Shown here piece after piece: positions 8,462 to 17,495 of a stretch of DNA of 64,000 nucleotides. Within the stretch, counting starts at the first letter, position 1. The number at the start of each line of letters is the position of its first letter. Where the stretch lies: assembly GCF_022627575.1 (NCBI RefSeq), contig NZ_JADEYQ010000002.1:124001-188000 (forward strand), in the 5' to 3' direction. The position numbers and the translations under genes are program-made. Under the pieces are notes generated by a model. That model saw nothing but the letters and a program-made list of their open reading frames with translations, ran no database searches and was not told the DNA's origin. Origin of the DNA: Sphingobacterium rhinopitheci (GTDB lineage: Bacteria > Bacteroidota > Bacteroidia > Sphingobacteriales > Sphingobacteriaceae).

Positions 8462-10015
8462 CTATTTCTTTTTAAAAAAAGCATTCATTAGGCCTGTAGC
8501 TAACTTACCGAGTAATTTAACCCCTTCACGAGCTAAAGTTCTACTTGCTTGACTTTGAGCAGCTTCTAGTGGCGTCTGTCTTCTTGACTGTGGTCTTGCA
8601 CTCGTTTGCTCTTTTGCTAATTTATCTTCTTTTTGTTTATTTTCTTGTTCAGCTTTTAGTTTTTGGGTCGCGCGCTCTCTTTCTTGGATAATTTCTGCTG
8701 CTGTTGTTCTCTCTATACGTTGCTGATATTTTGAATAAAAAGATGACGCCTCAGTTACTTCCTTAAATTTAGCAGGATCACAGGGACCCATCACAGCTCT
8801 TGCGGGCACTAAATGTGTAGCTACTACTTCTGTTGGAATACCCTTATCATTAAGTACTGTCACTAAAGCCTGACCAGTACCCAACGAAGTTAGTATAGAA
8901 TCTATAGCATAAAAATTAGACACAGGATAAGTCTTAATTACCTTTCTTAGATTATCAGCATCGTTAGGTGTAAAAGCACGTAAAGCATGCTGAATACGAT
9001 TCCCTAATTGTCCAAGCACAGATTCGGGGATATCTGTCGCCGCTTGGGTACAGAAAAACACACCTATACCTTTGGATCGTATCAAGCGTACTATTTGTTC
9101 AATTTGAGCCAAAAAAGCTTTAGAAGATCCATTAAACAATAAATGAGCTTCATCAAAGAAAAATACTAACTTTGGTTTATCTAAATCACCAACCTCAGGG
9201 AGTTTTTTAAACAATTGAGATAGCAAACTCAATAGAAAAGTAGAATACAATAAAGGTTTATCTTGGATATCAGCGATATTTAAGAGTGTAATGACGCCCT
9301 GTCCGTCAACTTTACCAAAAAGATCCGCTATATCTATTTCCTTTTCACCAAAAATATGATCAACACCTTGTTGCTCGATAGCTACAATCTTTCGTAAAAT
9401 AGCACCAGAGCTTGAAGTACTTATTTTTCCATAATCGGCTTTAATATCCTCTGCTCCCTGACCTTCTGATAAGTAGGATAATAATTTTTTTAGGTCTTGT
9501 AGATCCACAATAGGTAAATTATTATCATCAGCATATTTAAATATAGCACTTAATACCCCTTCTTGCGTATCGTTAAGACTCAATATACGAGCTAAAAAAA
9601 TGGGTCCAAAATCTTCAACAGTAATACGCATTGGTATACCTAATTTACCACTTAAAGAAAATATCTCTATTGGAAACCCTTTTGGTTCGAATGGTACCCC
9701 AACAGAAATTCCTCTTTCTAGCACAGCATCATTTATATTACCCGCTTGTGTAAGTCCTGAAAGATCACCCTTTACATCTAACATAAATACAGGAACACCA
9801 GCATCAGATAATTGCTCCGCAATTAACTGTAAAGTTCTCGTTTTACCTGTCCCCGTTGCTCCAGCAATAAGCCCATGCCGATTCATCATTTTTAAGGCTA
9901 AATTGACCTTAGCATCTGTAACTACTAAACCATTAAGAATTCCAGATCCTAATTGTATATATGGTCCCTTTGGACTATATGATGAAGTTATACTATTTAC
10001 AAATTCACTTGTCAT
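8462..10015 (-). CDS. HerA-like ATPase, DUF853 (YjgR-type)
   Basis: This 517-residue cytoplasmic P-loop ATPase of the HerA/FtsK superfamily has Walker A GATGTGKT at residues 52-59, DVKGDLSGL just after it (a DUF853 hallmark) and Walker B KLVFFFDEAH near residue 285. RSKGIGVFFCTQAATDIPESV follows as the sensor/arginine region. The C-terminal 90 residues are a charged Lys/Glu/Gln-rich coil and a basic tail (FFKKK). The fold implies DNA or protein translocation, but no YjgR-type protein has a clear cellular role. It probably heads a two-gene unit with the nucleotidyltransferase. Confidence 0.85.
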   Translation of the reverse strand: MTSEFVNSITSSYSPKGPYIQLGSGILNGLVVTDAKVNLALKMMNRHGLIAGATGTGKTRTLQLIAEQLSDAGVPVFMLDVKGDLSGLTQAGNINDAVLERGISVGVPFEPKGFPIEIFSLSGKLGIPMRITVEDFGPIFLARILSLNDTQEGVLSAIFKYADDNNLPIVDLQDLKKLLSYLSEGQGAEDIKADYGKISTSSSGAILRKIVAIEQQGVDHIFGEKEIDIADLFGKVDGQGVITLLNIADIQDKPLLYSTFLLSLLSQLFKKLPEVGDLDKPKLVFFFDEAHLLFNGSSKAFLAQIEQIVRLIRSKGIGVFFCTQAATDIPESVLGQLGNRIQHALRAFTPNDADNLRKVIKTYPVSNFYAIDSILTSLGTGQALVTVLNDKGIPTEVVATHLVPARAVMGPCDPAKFKEVTEASSFYSKYQQRIERTTAAEIIQERERATQKLKAEQENKQKEDKLAKEQTSARPQSRRQTPLEAAQSQASRTLAREGVKLLGKLATGLMNAFFKKK

Positions 10016-10158
10016 AACTTTTAAATAAGGTTATATATACTAAAGGTAATATCTTTTAGAGATATTATCACAATATAAACTTAATATTAAGCCAATGTTA
10101 ATTGCTATCTATTTTACATATAATTGACATTTTTTTTCCTTCTTATTAATACGGTTAA

Positions 10159-10188
10159 TTGTAGAATCCAATTTTTCTTATATTTTTG
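10159..10188 (+). promoter_or_regulatory. Bacteroidota-type promoter
   Basis: TTG (10159-10161) and TATTTTTG (10181-10188) are separated by 19 bp and match the -33 TTTG / -7 TAnnTTTG consensus of the primary sigma factor in this phylum. The -7 element ends 10 bp before the ATG at 10199, leaving almost no leader. Confidence 0.6.
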
Positions 10189-10198
10189 CAATACTCGT

Positions 10199-10558
10199 AT
10201 GAAAACAGGTATACATCTATTTAAAAAGGCACATCGTAAGGCTGCTGCACTAATTTGTTTCTCTATCTTTATGATAAAGATGCTTATTTCTGCTACGCCT
10301 ATGTTTATTGATGTATTAGATAAAGGAACTGTGCTACAAGTTGTCATGCAATGGGAGATTGAATTAGGTTCAACAACCAATAATAACAACGAGGACCTAC
10401 ATGAGCACGGTGTAAAAATATTTAAACCTGATGCTATGGATTTCCTTAGCTACGGATCAGTTTACGAAGATCTTGTCAAATTGAAAAGATATGCTAAAAA
10501 TGATAAGCTTATCCAAAGCTTTCATCCTGAAGTTCCTACGCCCCCTCCTAACTGTTAA
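10199..10558 (+). CDS. Hypothetical small protein upstream of SulP/carbonic anhydrase
   Basis: This 119-residue protein of no recognised family was assigned its start at the Met at 10199, directly after a good promoter; the frame is open upstream, but the earlier Met precedes that promoter. Residues about 14-40 form one hydrophobic segment (AALICFSIFMIKMLIS), either a membrane anchor or an uncleaved signal. The rest is polar and ends PTPPPNC. It may belong to the transcription unit of the following SulP transporter and carbonic anhydrase, although the 115-bp gap leaves room for a separate promoter. Confidence 0.5.
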   Translation: MKTGIHLFKKAHRKAAALICFSIFMIKMLISATPMFIDVLDKGTVLQVVMQWEIELGSTTNNNNEDLHEHGVKIFKPDAMDFLSYGSVYEDLVKLKRYAKNDKLIQSFHPEVPTPPPNC

Positions 10559-10672
10559 TAATTAGTACTTATCTTATTTAAAGCACCTTCTTTGCGTCTA
10601 TAAACGACACGAAATGAAATGTCTGTGCTTATTTTTATTAATTATTTAAAATATAATCTGGTTTTTAAAATT

Positions 10673-12247
10673 ATGTTAGGAACACGTATATCCGCTTTTT
10701 TGAAATTGTCGAAGAGGGATTTGAAATATGATTTCCCAGCGAGTATTGTGGTATTTTTAGTTGCATTACCCCTATGTTTGGGTATTGCTATGGCTTCAGG
10801 TGCACCATTATTTGCGGGAGTATTAACGGGAGTGATTGGCGGTATTGTAGTAGCTTCATTTTCTGGGTCTGCATTAAGTGTAAGTGGACCTGCAGCTGGG
10901 CTCACGACAATTGTCGCAAGTTCAATCATGCAATTGGGCGCTTATGAGACTTTTTTATTAGCTGTCGTTGTAGCAGGAGTTATCCAATTGATATTGGGTT
11001 TTGTAAAGGCAGGTATGATAGGAAACTATTTCCCTTCTTCAGTGATACTTGGGATGCTTGCCGCTATTGGTATCACTATTATTCTAAAGCAATTACCCTT
11101 AGCATTTGGAATGATAGAAACACATGCCTTTGAAATGGAGGGTGGTGGAATCACCGCATTTACAAATACTATTCTAAATACAGTAAACTGGGGTGCTACT
11201 ATCATATGTTTCTTGTCGTTGGCGATATTAATCTATTGGCCAAGTATAAAAGGGCTTAATAAACTACCTGCACCACTCATGGTTGTGTTAATAGGTATTG
11301 GTCTAAGTTTAGCCTTTCAAGGAACAAACTTTTCTTTAGCTGCAAAAGGTCATTTTGTATCCATCCCCGTCGTTTCGTCCTTTAATGAATTTTTAGGGCT
11401 ATTTATATTTCCAGATTTTGCTCAAATAGGGAATAAAGAAGTATGGACTGTAGCTTTTACTATTGCTATAGTTGCGAGTTTGGAAACGCTATTAAGTATT
11501 GAAGCAGTAGATAAAATAGACCCATTCAAGCGTAATTCTCCTACAAACAAAGAATTATTGGCACAAGGAGTAGGTAATATTACAAGTGGTATGTTGGGTG
11601 GTTTACCATTGACATCAGTTATTGTTCGTTCGTCTGCTAATGCTACTGCTGGTGGTCGTACAAGACAATCCGCTATATTGCATGGTATATGGTTATTACT
11701 CGCTTTATTAGCTGTTCCATCACTGATAAACCATATCCCGCTATCCTGTTTAGCTGCTATTTTATTATTTACAGGATATAAATTAGCAAAACCAGCATTA
11801 TTTAAACAAATGCTTAGTAAAGGTCTTGATCAATTCATACCATTTGCGGTAACTGTATTAGCTGTTGTGCTTACCGATTTATTAACAGGTGTTGCTATTG
11901 GAATTGTAGTTGCTACATTCTATATCCTTAAAGCAAATATGCAAAATGCATACCACTACGAATTAAAGCATAAAGAAGATAAGAGTACCGCTATCATCAC
12001 ATTAGCTGAAGAGGTTTCATTTTTGAATAAAGCACCTATTCAACAAAAATTATATGGTTTACCAAAGGGAATTGATAAAGTCATCATCAACGGTAATGAA
12101 AGTAAATTCATAGATAAAGACGTAATAGAGGTTATTAAGGATTTCGAACAAAATGCCCTCAGCAAAGGAGTCAATATTGAACTAAATGACATCTCGTACA
12201 AAAAAAAATTACGTAAGAAACAAGAAAAAAACAAAAAAGTCATTTAA
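10673..12247 (+). CDS. SulP family anion (probably bicarbonate) transporter
   Basis: This integral inner-membrane protein of about 524 residues contains the SulP transport domain. VVFLVALPLCLGIAMASGAP marks TM1 and the conserved entry motif. Several more hydrophobic helices follow, with GGLPLTSVIVRSSANATAGG (the SulP anion-site region) near the middle. The last 100 residues form a reduced STAS-like tail (EEVSFLNKAPIQQKL and onward) ending in a strongly basic Lys-rich stretch. SulP proteins move sulphate, bicarbonate or other anions. The carbonic anhydrase gene 60 bp downstream points to bicarbonate. The Met at 10673 is preferred; a start at 10619 would add 18 residues without family support. 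Confidence 0.88.
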   Translation: MLGTRISAFLKLSKRDLKYDFPASIVVFLVALPLCLGIAMASGAPLFAGVLTGVIGGIVVASFSGSALSVSGPAAGLTTIVASSIMQLGAYETFLLAVVVAGVIQLILGFVKAGMIGNYFPSSVILGMLAAIGITIILKQLPLAFGMIETHAFEMEGGGITAFTNTILNTVNWGATIICFLSLAILIYWPSIKGLNKLPAPLMVVLIGIGLSLAFQGTNFSLAAKGHFVSIPVVSSFNEFLGLFIFPDFAQIGNKEVWTVAFTIAIVASLETLLSIEAVDKIDPFKRNSPTNKELLAQGVGNITSGMLGGLPLTSVIVRSSANATAGGRTRQSAILHGIWLLLALLAVPSLINHIPLSCLAAILLFTGYKLAKPALFKQMLSKGLDQFIPFAVTVLAVVLTDLLTGVAIGIVVATFYILKANMQNAYHYELKHKEDKSTAIITLAEEVSFLNKAPIQQKLYGLPKGIDKVIINGNESKFIDKDVIEVIKDFEQNALSKGVNIELNDISYKKKLRKKQEKNKKVI

Positions 12248-12308
12248 CTTTAACTAAATACATTTAAAGATACAAGCCACTATCTTATGGCATTTAAAAA
12301 CATATAAC

Positions 12309-12956
12309 ATGGGAAATACAGAATTAGAATTAGGATTTCAAAAAATATTAGACGGAAATAAAGAGTGGGTTGATTTTGTAAGTAATGATACAACTGGACG
12401 TTTTGAGCAATTAGCAAAAGGACAAAGTCCTGAAGTACTATGGATTGGGTGTGCTGACAGCCGTGTTCCAGCAAACGAATTGACGGGTAAAAAACCTGGT
12501 GAAGTATTTGTACACCGTAATATTGCCAATATGGTTATTCACTCCGATATGAGTATGTTGGCTGTACTAGATTATTCTGTGAATGTATTAAAAGTAAAAC
12601 AAATCATTATCGCAGGTCACTATGGTTGTGGTGGTGTTGCTGCTTCATTGAGCCGCAATCAATATGGTATCATTGATAACTGGTTATGTCACATCAAAGA
12701 TGTATATCGTTTACATTCTGCAGAGATCGATGCAATTGAAAATACTGAAGATAAAGCAAATAAGTTAGTTGAACTAAATGTTAAAGAACAAGTATTCAAC
12801 TTATGTACAACTTCTATCATTCAAAATGCATGGAAAGAGCGTAATGATTTAGCTGTTCATGGCATGGTCATCAATATTGGTACAGGAGAGCTTATTGACT
12901 TGGATACGACTTTTACGAGCAATGATGAATTAGGCGAAGTATTCTCTTATAAATAG
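12309..12956 (+). CDS. Beta-class carbonic anhydrase
   Basis: This 215-residue cytoplasmic enzyme interconverts CO2 and bicarbonate. Zinc ligands and catalytic dyad are all present: Cys48, Asp50 and Arg52 in CADSRVPANEL, and His104 and Cys107 in AGHYGCGGV. The length is normal. It sits directly downstream of the SulP transporter, a pairing seen in many bacteria and interpreted as a bicarbonate uptake/conversion module. It ends at a perfect palindromic terminator. Confidence 0.95.
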   Translation: MGNTELELGFQKILDGNKEWVDFVSNDTTGRFEQLAKGQSPEVLWIGCADSRVPANELTGKKPGEVFVHRNIANMVIHSDMSMLAVLDYSVNVLKVKQIIIAGHYGCGGVAASLSRNQYGIIDNWLCHIKDVYRLHSAEIDAIENTEDKANKLVELNVKEQVFNLCTTSIIQNAWKERNDLAVHGMVINIGTGELIDLDTTFTSNDELGEVFSYK

Positions 12957-12974
12957 AGAAATAATATATTTATA

Positions 12975-13012
12975 TAATAAAAGGCGTTCAATGTATTGAA
13001 CGCCTTTTATTA
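12975..13012. terminator. Bidirectional palindromic terminator
   Basis: ATAATAAAAGGCGTTCAAT and its perfect complement face each other around a two-base centre, with A and T runs on either side. It separates the plus-strand carbonic anhydrase from the end of the convergent minus-strand glycan operon and should stop both. Confidence 0.88.
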
Positions 13013-13029
13013 TGTAATAAAGCTATACC

Positions 13030-14601
13030 TTATCTGTCTTTATATATTACCGCACGTTCAACATATATTTTATTCCCTACAGATTTTTCATTTTTCTGAT
13101 CGGCAACAACCAATCTTAAGCGATGCTTACCTGGTTTTAAATTCATACTATGAAATATATGTGCTCTATTAACGTCATATTTACCTGCCTCTTCTCTGAA
13201 GTAAGTGTCTACCCTTTTCACAAAGATATCATCTATATATACGTCAGCTTGGCCACCATCATTGTTCCAGCTGCCTAATAAAGATATGCCTGAACCTTCA
13301 AAATCCACTGTTAAGGTATCATTTGGCGATTGAGCAACTTTATATAAATCTGGATCACCATCCCCATAAACAAACTCTTTCCAATTTCCACTCAAGTCCC
13401 ATAGATTATTGTCTGACATCCTAATCTGATGACTCATAATTTTGTTAGGATAGGATTGCTCTAATTGACCTTTAAAAGCCGGTTTTTGAATTTTAATATA
13501 ATAATCGTTATCCTTTATACTCCCCCCATGTGCAACTATGTTCTTTTCTATAAGTTTTATCGTTTCTTCTACGGCTTTATTATAAGAATATTCTGTATGC
13601 AAGAAATTTTTATCAGCTATTGAGGGAAGGTGAGATTTAAATTTTAAAGGAATTCTTTCATATCCATCAATAATACCCAAAACAGCGGCTGCATTAGCCG
13701 AGTTACAATCAGTATCTTGACCACATCTAATTGCAATTTCCATTGTTTTCTGTAAGTCATTATTCCCATATAACAAACCTATAACAATGTAGGCGCCATT
13801 TAATTTTGCATCAATATTAAATTCATGGTAAGGCACACAGATATCATGCTCCGCCCATTTATCTTGTACAAAAGCCCAAGCTTTCTTCCAGTCATTAGGA
13901 TCTTTCTTATAACAATCAATTACGTCTTGAATACATTGTGCATAGCTACTCTTGGCAGGTATTGCATGCAATGCCTGCGTAACTATTTTTAATACATTAT
14001 TCTCTTTATATGCTAGACTATGCATCGCTGCGACATACATACCTCCATATAATCCATCTCCATAAGCCATTATTCTACCTATACTATCAGCCATAGCATT
14101 TGCCTCTTGAGACATTGCAGGATGTATAAAACCTATAAAATCAGATTCTATCTGAAAATCAATATCATCAGCATGCATACTATATTCTGGGCTACCTGTA
14201 AAAGGAGGCTTCAAACCATCAAAAATATTCTTACGGGCTTGTAAATTAGCATGGCATAATGGGAAACTAGCATTAGCAAAATCTTGTGCTAATAAATAAG
14301 TTGTTGCAGCATCACCATGCTTTACCAAGCTATTCATAAAACTCAATTGCCCGTAGATATCATCTTCCAATAACGCTTTTTCGATTAATTGCGGAGTCCA
14401 AGGGATAACGTCATCATATGTTTTCCCAAGAGCTTTGAATTCCATCTCCCGACCATACATTACCCCTATCATTTTGGCGGCCCAAGCGCCCGCTACTTTA
14501 TCTTCGATTTCCGATTTCGATACTTTAAAGTACTTACTTTTAATTATCGAGCAAGAGCTCATTGAAATAATTACTAATAAATAAAATATTGCTTTCATCA
14601 T
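13030..14601 (-). CDS. ADP-ribosylglycohydrolase-family lipoprotein
   Basis: This 523-residue secreted lipoprotein has a signal peptide with lipobox MSSC (Cys17). Residues 30-350 are an ADP-ribosylglycohydrolase (ARH) fold. VAGAWAAKMIGVMYGRE is the entry helix, SMHADDIDFQIE carries acidic metal ligands, and CGQDTDCNSANAAAVLG is the closing G-DTD-A motif that binds the second set of ligands. The last 130 residues look like a beta-sandwich accessory domain (FEGSGISLLGSWNNDGGQAD). Extracellular ARH-like proteins in glycan loci probably act on glycosidic rather than ADP-ribose bonds, but this is not shown. It is the last gene of the operon and adjoins the phosphatase gene without a gap. Confidence 0.8.
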   Translation of the reverse strand: MMKAIFYLLVIISMSSCSIIKSKYFKVSKSEIEDKVAGAWAAKMIGVMYGREMEFKALGKTYDDVIPWTPQLIEKALLEDDIYGQLSFMNSLVKHGDAATTYLLAQDFANASFPLCHANLQARKNIFDGLKPPFTGSPEYSMHADDIDFQIESDFIGFIHPAMSQEANAMADSIGRIMAYGDGLYGGMYVAAMHSLAYKENNVLKIVTQALHAIPAKSSYAQCIQDVIDCYKKDPNDWKKAWAFVQDKWAEHDICVPYHEFNIDAKLNGAYIVIGLLYGNNDLQKTMEIAIRCGQDTDCNSANAAAVLGIIDGYERIPLKFKSHLPSIADKNFLHTEYSYNKAVEETIKLIEKNIVAHGGSIKDNDYYIKIQKPAFKGQLEQSYPNKIMSHQIRMSDNNLWDLSGNWKEFVYGDGDPDLYKVAQSPNDTLTVDFEGSGISLLGSWNNDGGQADVYIDDIFVKRVDTYFREEAGKYDVNRAHIFHSMNLKPGKHRLRLVVADQKNEKSVGNKIYVERAVIYKDR

Positions 14602-16014
14602 TTAAAAATTTAATTGTTCATTATAAATATTGCCAAATCTATCCGTCACTTTAACCTCTAGCGTTTTAACATTCTCTCTAGGTATTACTCTAAAAAGATG
14701 AGATGTAGTTGAAGCAGCTATCCAACTGTACTTAAATCGTGACTTATCTTTGGTAAGATTAGCTACGATAGGATCAATTCCTTCAAATTGCTCCATCTCG
14801 CCAATATAATTCCCATCTTCATAATACTCAACCTTCCACTGTGGGTCATAATTCCAGACATTAGCTATAACTGTTCCTTCATCATCCCTAAATAGGCGAA
14901 ATTGATAATCTTTATCTCTGCCTACTGACTTATAATACCAAGATACATTGGTACTATCAATATCAAATACACGATACCCCCGCGGCGTCCCATCCGTACA
15001 TAAATCTATCTGCCACCAACTTCCAGAAGCTGCTGCAATATTATGTTCATACAACGTTTGATTGTGCTCAATATTAAAAGATTGATGTGTATGTCCAGAC
15101 AATATATGAACGTTATAACCTTCTAATAATCTGTATAAAGAGGAAGCATTAATCGTTGTTCCTCCCATTGTAGAATAGTTATAGGCAAAAGGGTTCTGCT
15201 TTACCGTCAATTGTGTGGGTATATGCAACATCACAAAAACAGTATGTCCCTTAGGAATATATGAGAGGTCACGTTCCAGCCATTTAAATGTTTTTTCATC
15301 AATATATCCCATATAAAAGTAATCCCTACCGATATAGAAATTATTATTTAAAACCACGTAATGGACATTTCCTTTATCAAAAGAGTAAACAGTAGGTCCG
15401 AAATAAGATTGAAATTTAGACTCTGAAGTTTCAAATGTCCTCCCCCAATAATTCATATCATGATTTCCAATGACGCGATAGAAAGGCAAATCTAGGGTAT
15501 GCATGACATCAATATAAGGTTCAAACAATTGTGGATTGTCACCTACAATATCACCCAAATCTAAACCTAAGGTATACTGTTCCCTCTGTAGCGCTAGTGT
15601 AGCTTTAATATCAGGAAGAACTTTATCTTTATAAATCGTGAGCTCTTCAGCATTAGCCACTTGTATATCTGTCTGCACAATAAGCTTATGCCTAGTCTCG
15701 TCCTTAGGATTTTTATGTAAGCGAAAGGTATAGGTATTTATAGAATCACTAATGGGGTGATAAAACCTAGGTATAGAATTGGTGGACTCAACGAGGTAAC
15801 CTGAAGGACTCGTTATCTGTACAAACTTATTCCCCTCATTTATAACTAACTTAAAATCACCTTTTTTATCTGTTTTCGCAAATTGATAACCACTAGAAAC
15901 CACCACATCTACCACTCCTTTTCCATCACAGATCACTCTTCCCTTAATAGTACGTTGCGCCAATAAAGTGGACATCCATAACAAGTAGGATATCAGTACA
16001 TAAAATTTCCTCAT
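14602..16014 (-). CDS. Secreted calcineurin-like phosphoesterase
   Basis: This 470-residue exported protein has a signal peptide ending around LLAQ (residue 20). A beta-sandwich N-domain (about 22-100) is followed by the metallophosphatase domain. Metal-binding motifs are D116-x-Q118 (Gln replaces the usual His, as is common in this subfamily), GD at 154-155, GNHD at 183-186, LHIP, and GHTH near 315. A third C-terminal domain (about 365-470) matches the MetallophosC type. It should hydrolyse phosphomono- or diesters in the periplasm or at the surface. In this operon it would suit removal of phosphate from a phosphorylated glycan; the substrate is inferred only from context. Confidence 0.85.
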   Translation of the reverse strand: MRKFYVLISYLLWMSTLLAQRTIKGRVICDGKGVVDVVVSSGYQFAKTDKKGDFKLVINEGNKFVQITSPSGYLVESTNSIPRFYHPISDSINTYTFRLHKNPKDETRHKLIVQTDIQVANAEELTIYKDKVLPDIKATLALQREQYTLGLDLGDIVGDNPQLFEPYIDVMHTLDLPFYRVIGNHDMNYWGRTFETSESKFQSYFGPTVYSFDKGNVHYVVLNNNFYIGRDYFYMGYIDEKTFKWLERDLSYIPKGHTVFVMLHIPTQLTVKQNPFAYNYSTMGGTTINASSLYRLLEGYNVHILSGHTHQSFNIEHNQTLYEHNIAAASGSWWQIDLCTDGTPRGYRVFDIDSTNVSWYYKSVGRDKDYQFRLFRDDEGTVIANVWNYDPQWKVEYYEDGNYIGEMEQFEGIDPIVANLTKDKSRFKYSWIAASTTSHLFRVIPRENVKTLEVKVTDRFGNIYNEQLNF

Positions 16015-16023
16015 AAGATTTAT

Positions 16024-16320
16024 CTATTGTAATCCTACAGCCGTCAAAATTGCACGCTGCGTACCATCACTAGGCTTAATAGTTTCCTTGCCATTTACAA
16101 GCATACCACTAGAGCCAGCACCATTTATATAATTAGGTAACTCTCCATAAGAATCTTCTACATACTTCCAGCCAGATTTAACTACAGCAGCATTTGGTTC
16201 TTTATTTTGTTCCTCCTTATCTTCTCCCCAAGTAGGAGGAACATGTTTCTCTTCTTTGCAAGAAGCATTAACGAATAATGCTAATAAGAAAAATAGCATT
16301 GTCAGTTTATACTTTTTCAT
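16024..16320 (-). pseudogene. Internally deleted phosphodiester glycosidase (NAGPA family) remnant
   Basis: The product is only 98 residues. Residues 1-21 are an export signal with lipobox-like NASC, followed by a charged linker. GWKYVEDSYGELPNYIN (50-66) matches the start of secreted NAGPA-type phosphodiester glycosidases. GAGSSGMLVNGKETIKPSDG and TQRAILTAVGLQ (67-98) match the very end of the same domain, where intact proteins have GGGSS-M-VNG-PSDG-R-TAVG. Some 200 residues of catalytic core are missing at about 16122, yet the frame is kept. Intact enzymes cleave sugar-1-phosphodiesters such as GlcNAc-1-P. This copy must be inactive as an enzyme. It is read from memory of the family, without alignment. 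Confidence 0.6.
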
Positions 16321-16342
16321 AATTTATAGGTAGAAATTTAAG

Positions 16343-17491
16343 TTACTTGAGTGTCTCATATACTTTAAAGAGGGCACGAGGTACGTGAAAGCAGCCTTTC
16401 CATTTTCCCCCTTTGAGGGTCAATAAAGGCTCTCCTTGTCTATTTAAATACCCATACCACTCTCCAAATTGAGGATCTGCAAAATGCTTAAATGCATAAT
16501 CATCTAATTTTTCGAACCATTTTTTACATCTTTCATCACCCGTATAAGCAAATCCTTTTGCCATACATACTAATGCCTCCAAGTGTACCCACCATAATTT
16601 TTGGTCCCATTCCAATTGTTGAGGAGGTCTATTAAGGATATCTTTGAAATATAAAATCCCTTGGTATTTTTCATCCCAGCCAAATTCTAATGCACGTATA
16701 GCGATATCTATACATTTTTCCATTAGCAGAGGATCCTTTCTGCGATCTGCTAAATCCATCATAAACCACATCGCTTCAATGATATGTCCTGGGTTGACTA
16801 GACGTCCTTCAAAGGTGTCAGAAAAAGAGCCATCAAGATGCACACTCTCCATAATGAGCCCCGTTTCTTGCTGATAGAACACTTCCATCACCTCATGAAT
16901 TACTTGATCTATTAATTCATCTACTAAAGGAGAGCCTACAATATGTTCCAATTCCAATGATAAATTGCTTAGAATCATAGGCAATGAAAATCCCTTCAAA
17001 TTCCTAGTACCCGGAAAAGCTTTACTATATTGGCCTTTAGGGTTATGTTGTCGTTCGATTATTCGTTTAAAAGTAGTATGTGCTACTTCTCCATATTCAT
17101 CCTTATTTGTAATCTTATACAATGCCGCTAAGCCCATGGTTGCAAAGCAATCTGAAAAAATATTATACGGCTGTACCAATGGATTACCTGCACGATCTAA
17201 CGAGAAATACCAATCCCCATTGTTGTCACGTCCATTTTTGAGTATAAACTCAGCCCCATGGATAGCCATTTCTTTCCACTTCTCATTGGGTTCTAACTTA
17301 TCATACAAAGAGGATAGTGTCCATACTTGACGCCCCTGCAACCACATAAATTTGTCGGTATCAAAAACTTTCCCATCACGATCCAGACAAGTTAAAAAAC
17401 CTCCATATTCCTTATCTACGGAGTATTTCTCCCAAAAAGGCATTACATTATCTACTAATTCTTGTTTATATTTCTCGGCAAATTGTTTCAT
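16343..17491 (-). CDS. AGE-family (N-acylglucosamine 2-epimerase-like) isomerase
   Basis: This is a 382-residue (alpha/alpha)6-barrel protein of the N-acylglucosamine 2-epimerase / cellobiose 2-epimerase superfamily. Supporting motifs are FWEKYSVDKEYGGFLTCLD at the start, DKFMWLQGRQVWTLS, the central NPGHIIEAMWFMMD with its catalytic-region His, and KLWWVHLEALV. There is no signal peptide, so it acts in the cytoplasm on an imported sugar, converting a gluco- to a manno-configured residue or an acyl-hexosamine epimer. It starts 4 bp after the DUF4434 gene and is surely co-transcribed. The exact substrate (GlcNAc/ManNAc or a disaccharide) is not decided by sequence. Confidence 0.87.
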   Translation of the reverse strand: MKQFAEKYKQELVDNVMPFWEKYSVDKEYGGFLTCLDRDGKVFDTDKFMWLQGRQVWTLSSLYDKLEPNEKWKEMAIHGAEFILKNGRDNNGDWYFSLDRAGNPLVQPYNIFSDCFATMGLAALYKITNKDEYGEVAHTTFKRIIERQHNPKGQYSKAFPGTRNLKGFSLPMILSNLSLELEHIVGSPLVDELIDQVIHEVMEVFYQQETGLIMESVHLDGSFSDTFEGRLVNPGHIIEAMWFMMDLADRRKDPLLMEKCIDIAIRALEFGWDEKYQGILYFKDILNRPPQQLEWDQKLWWVHLEALVCMAKGFAYTGDERCKKWFEKLDDYAFKHFADPQFGEWYGYLNRQGEPLLTLKGGKWKGCFHVPRALFKVYETLK

Positions 17492-17495
17492 CGTA

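Noticed and set aside
12980..13030. tRNA or attachment site near operon end
   Set aside because: The only structure is the palindromic terminator; no cloverleaf or direct repeat.
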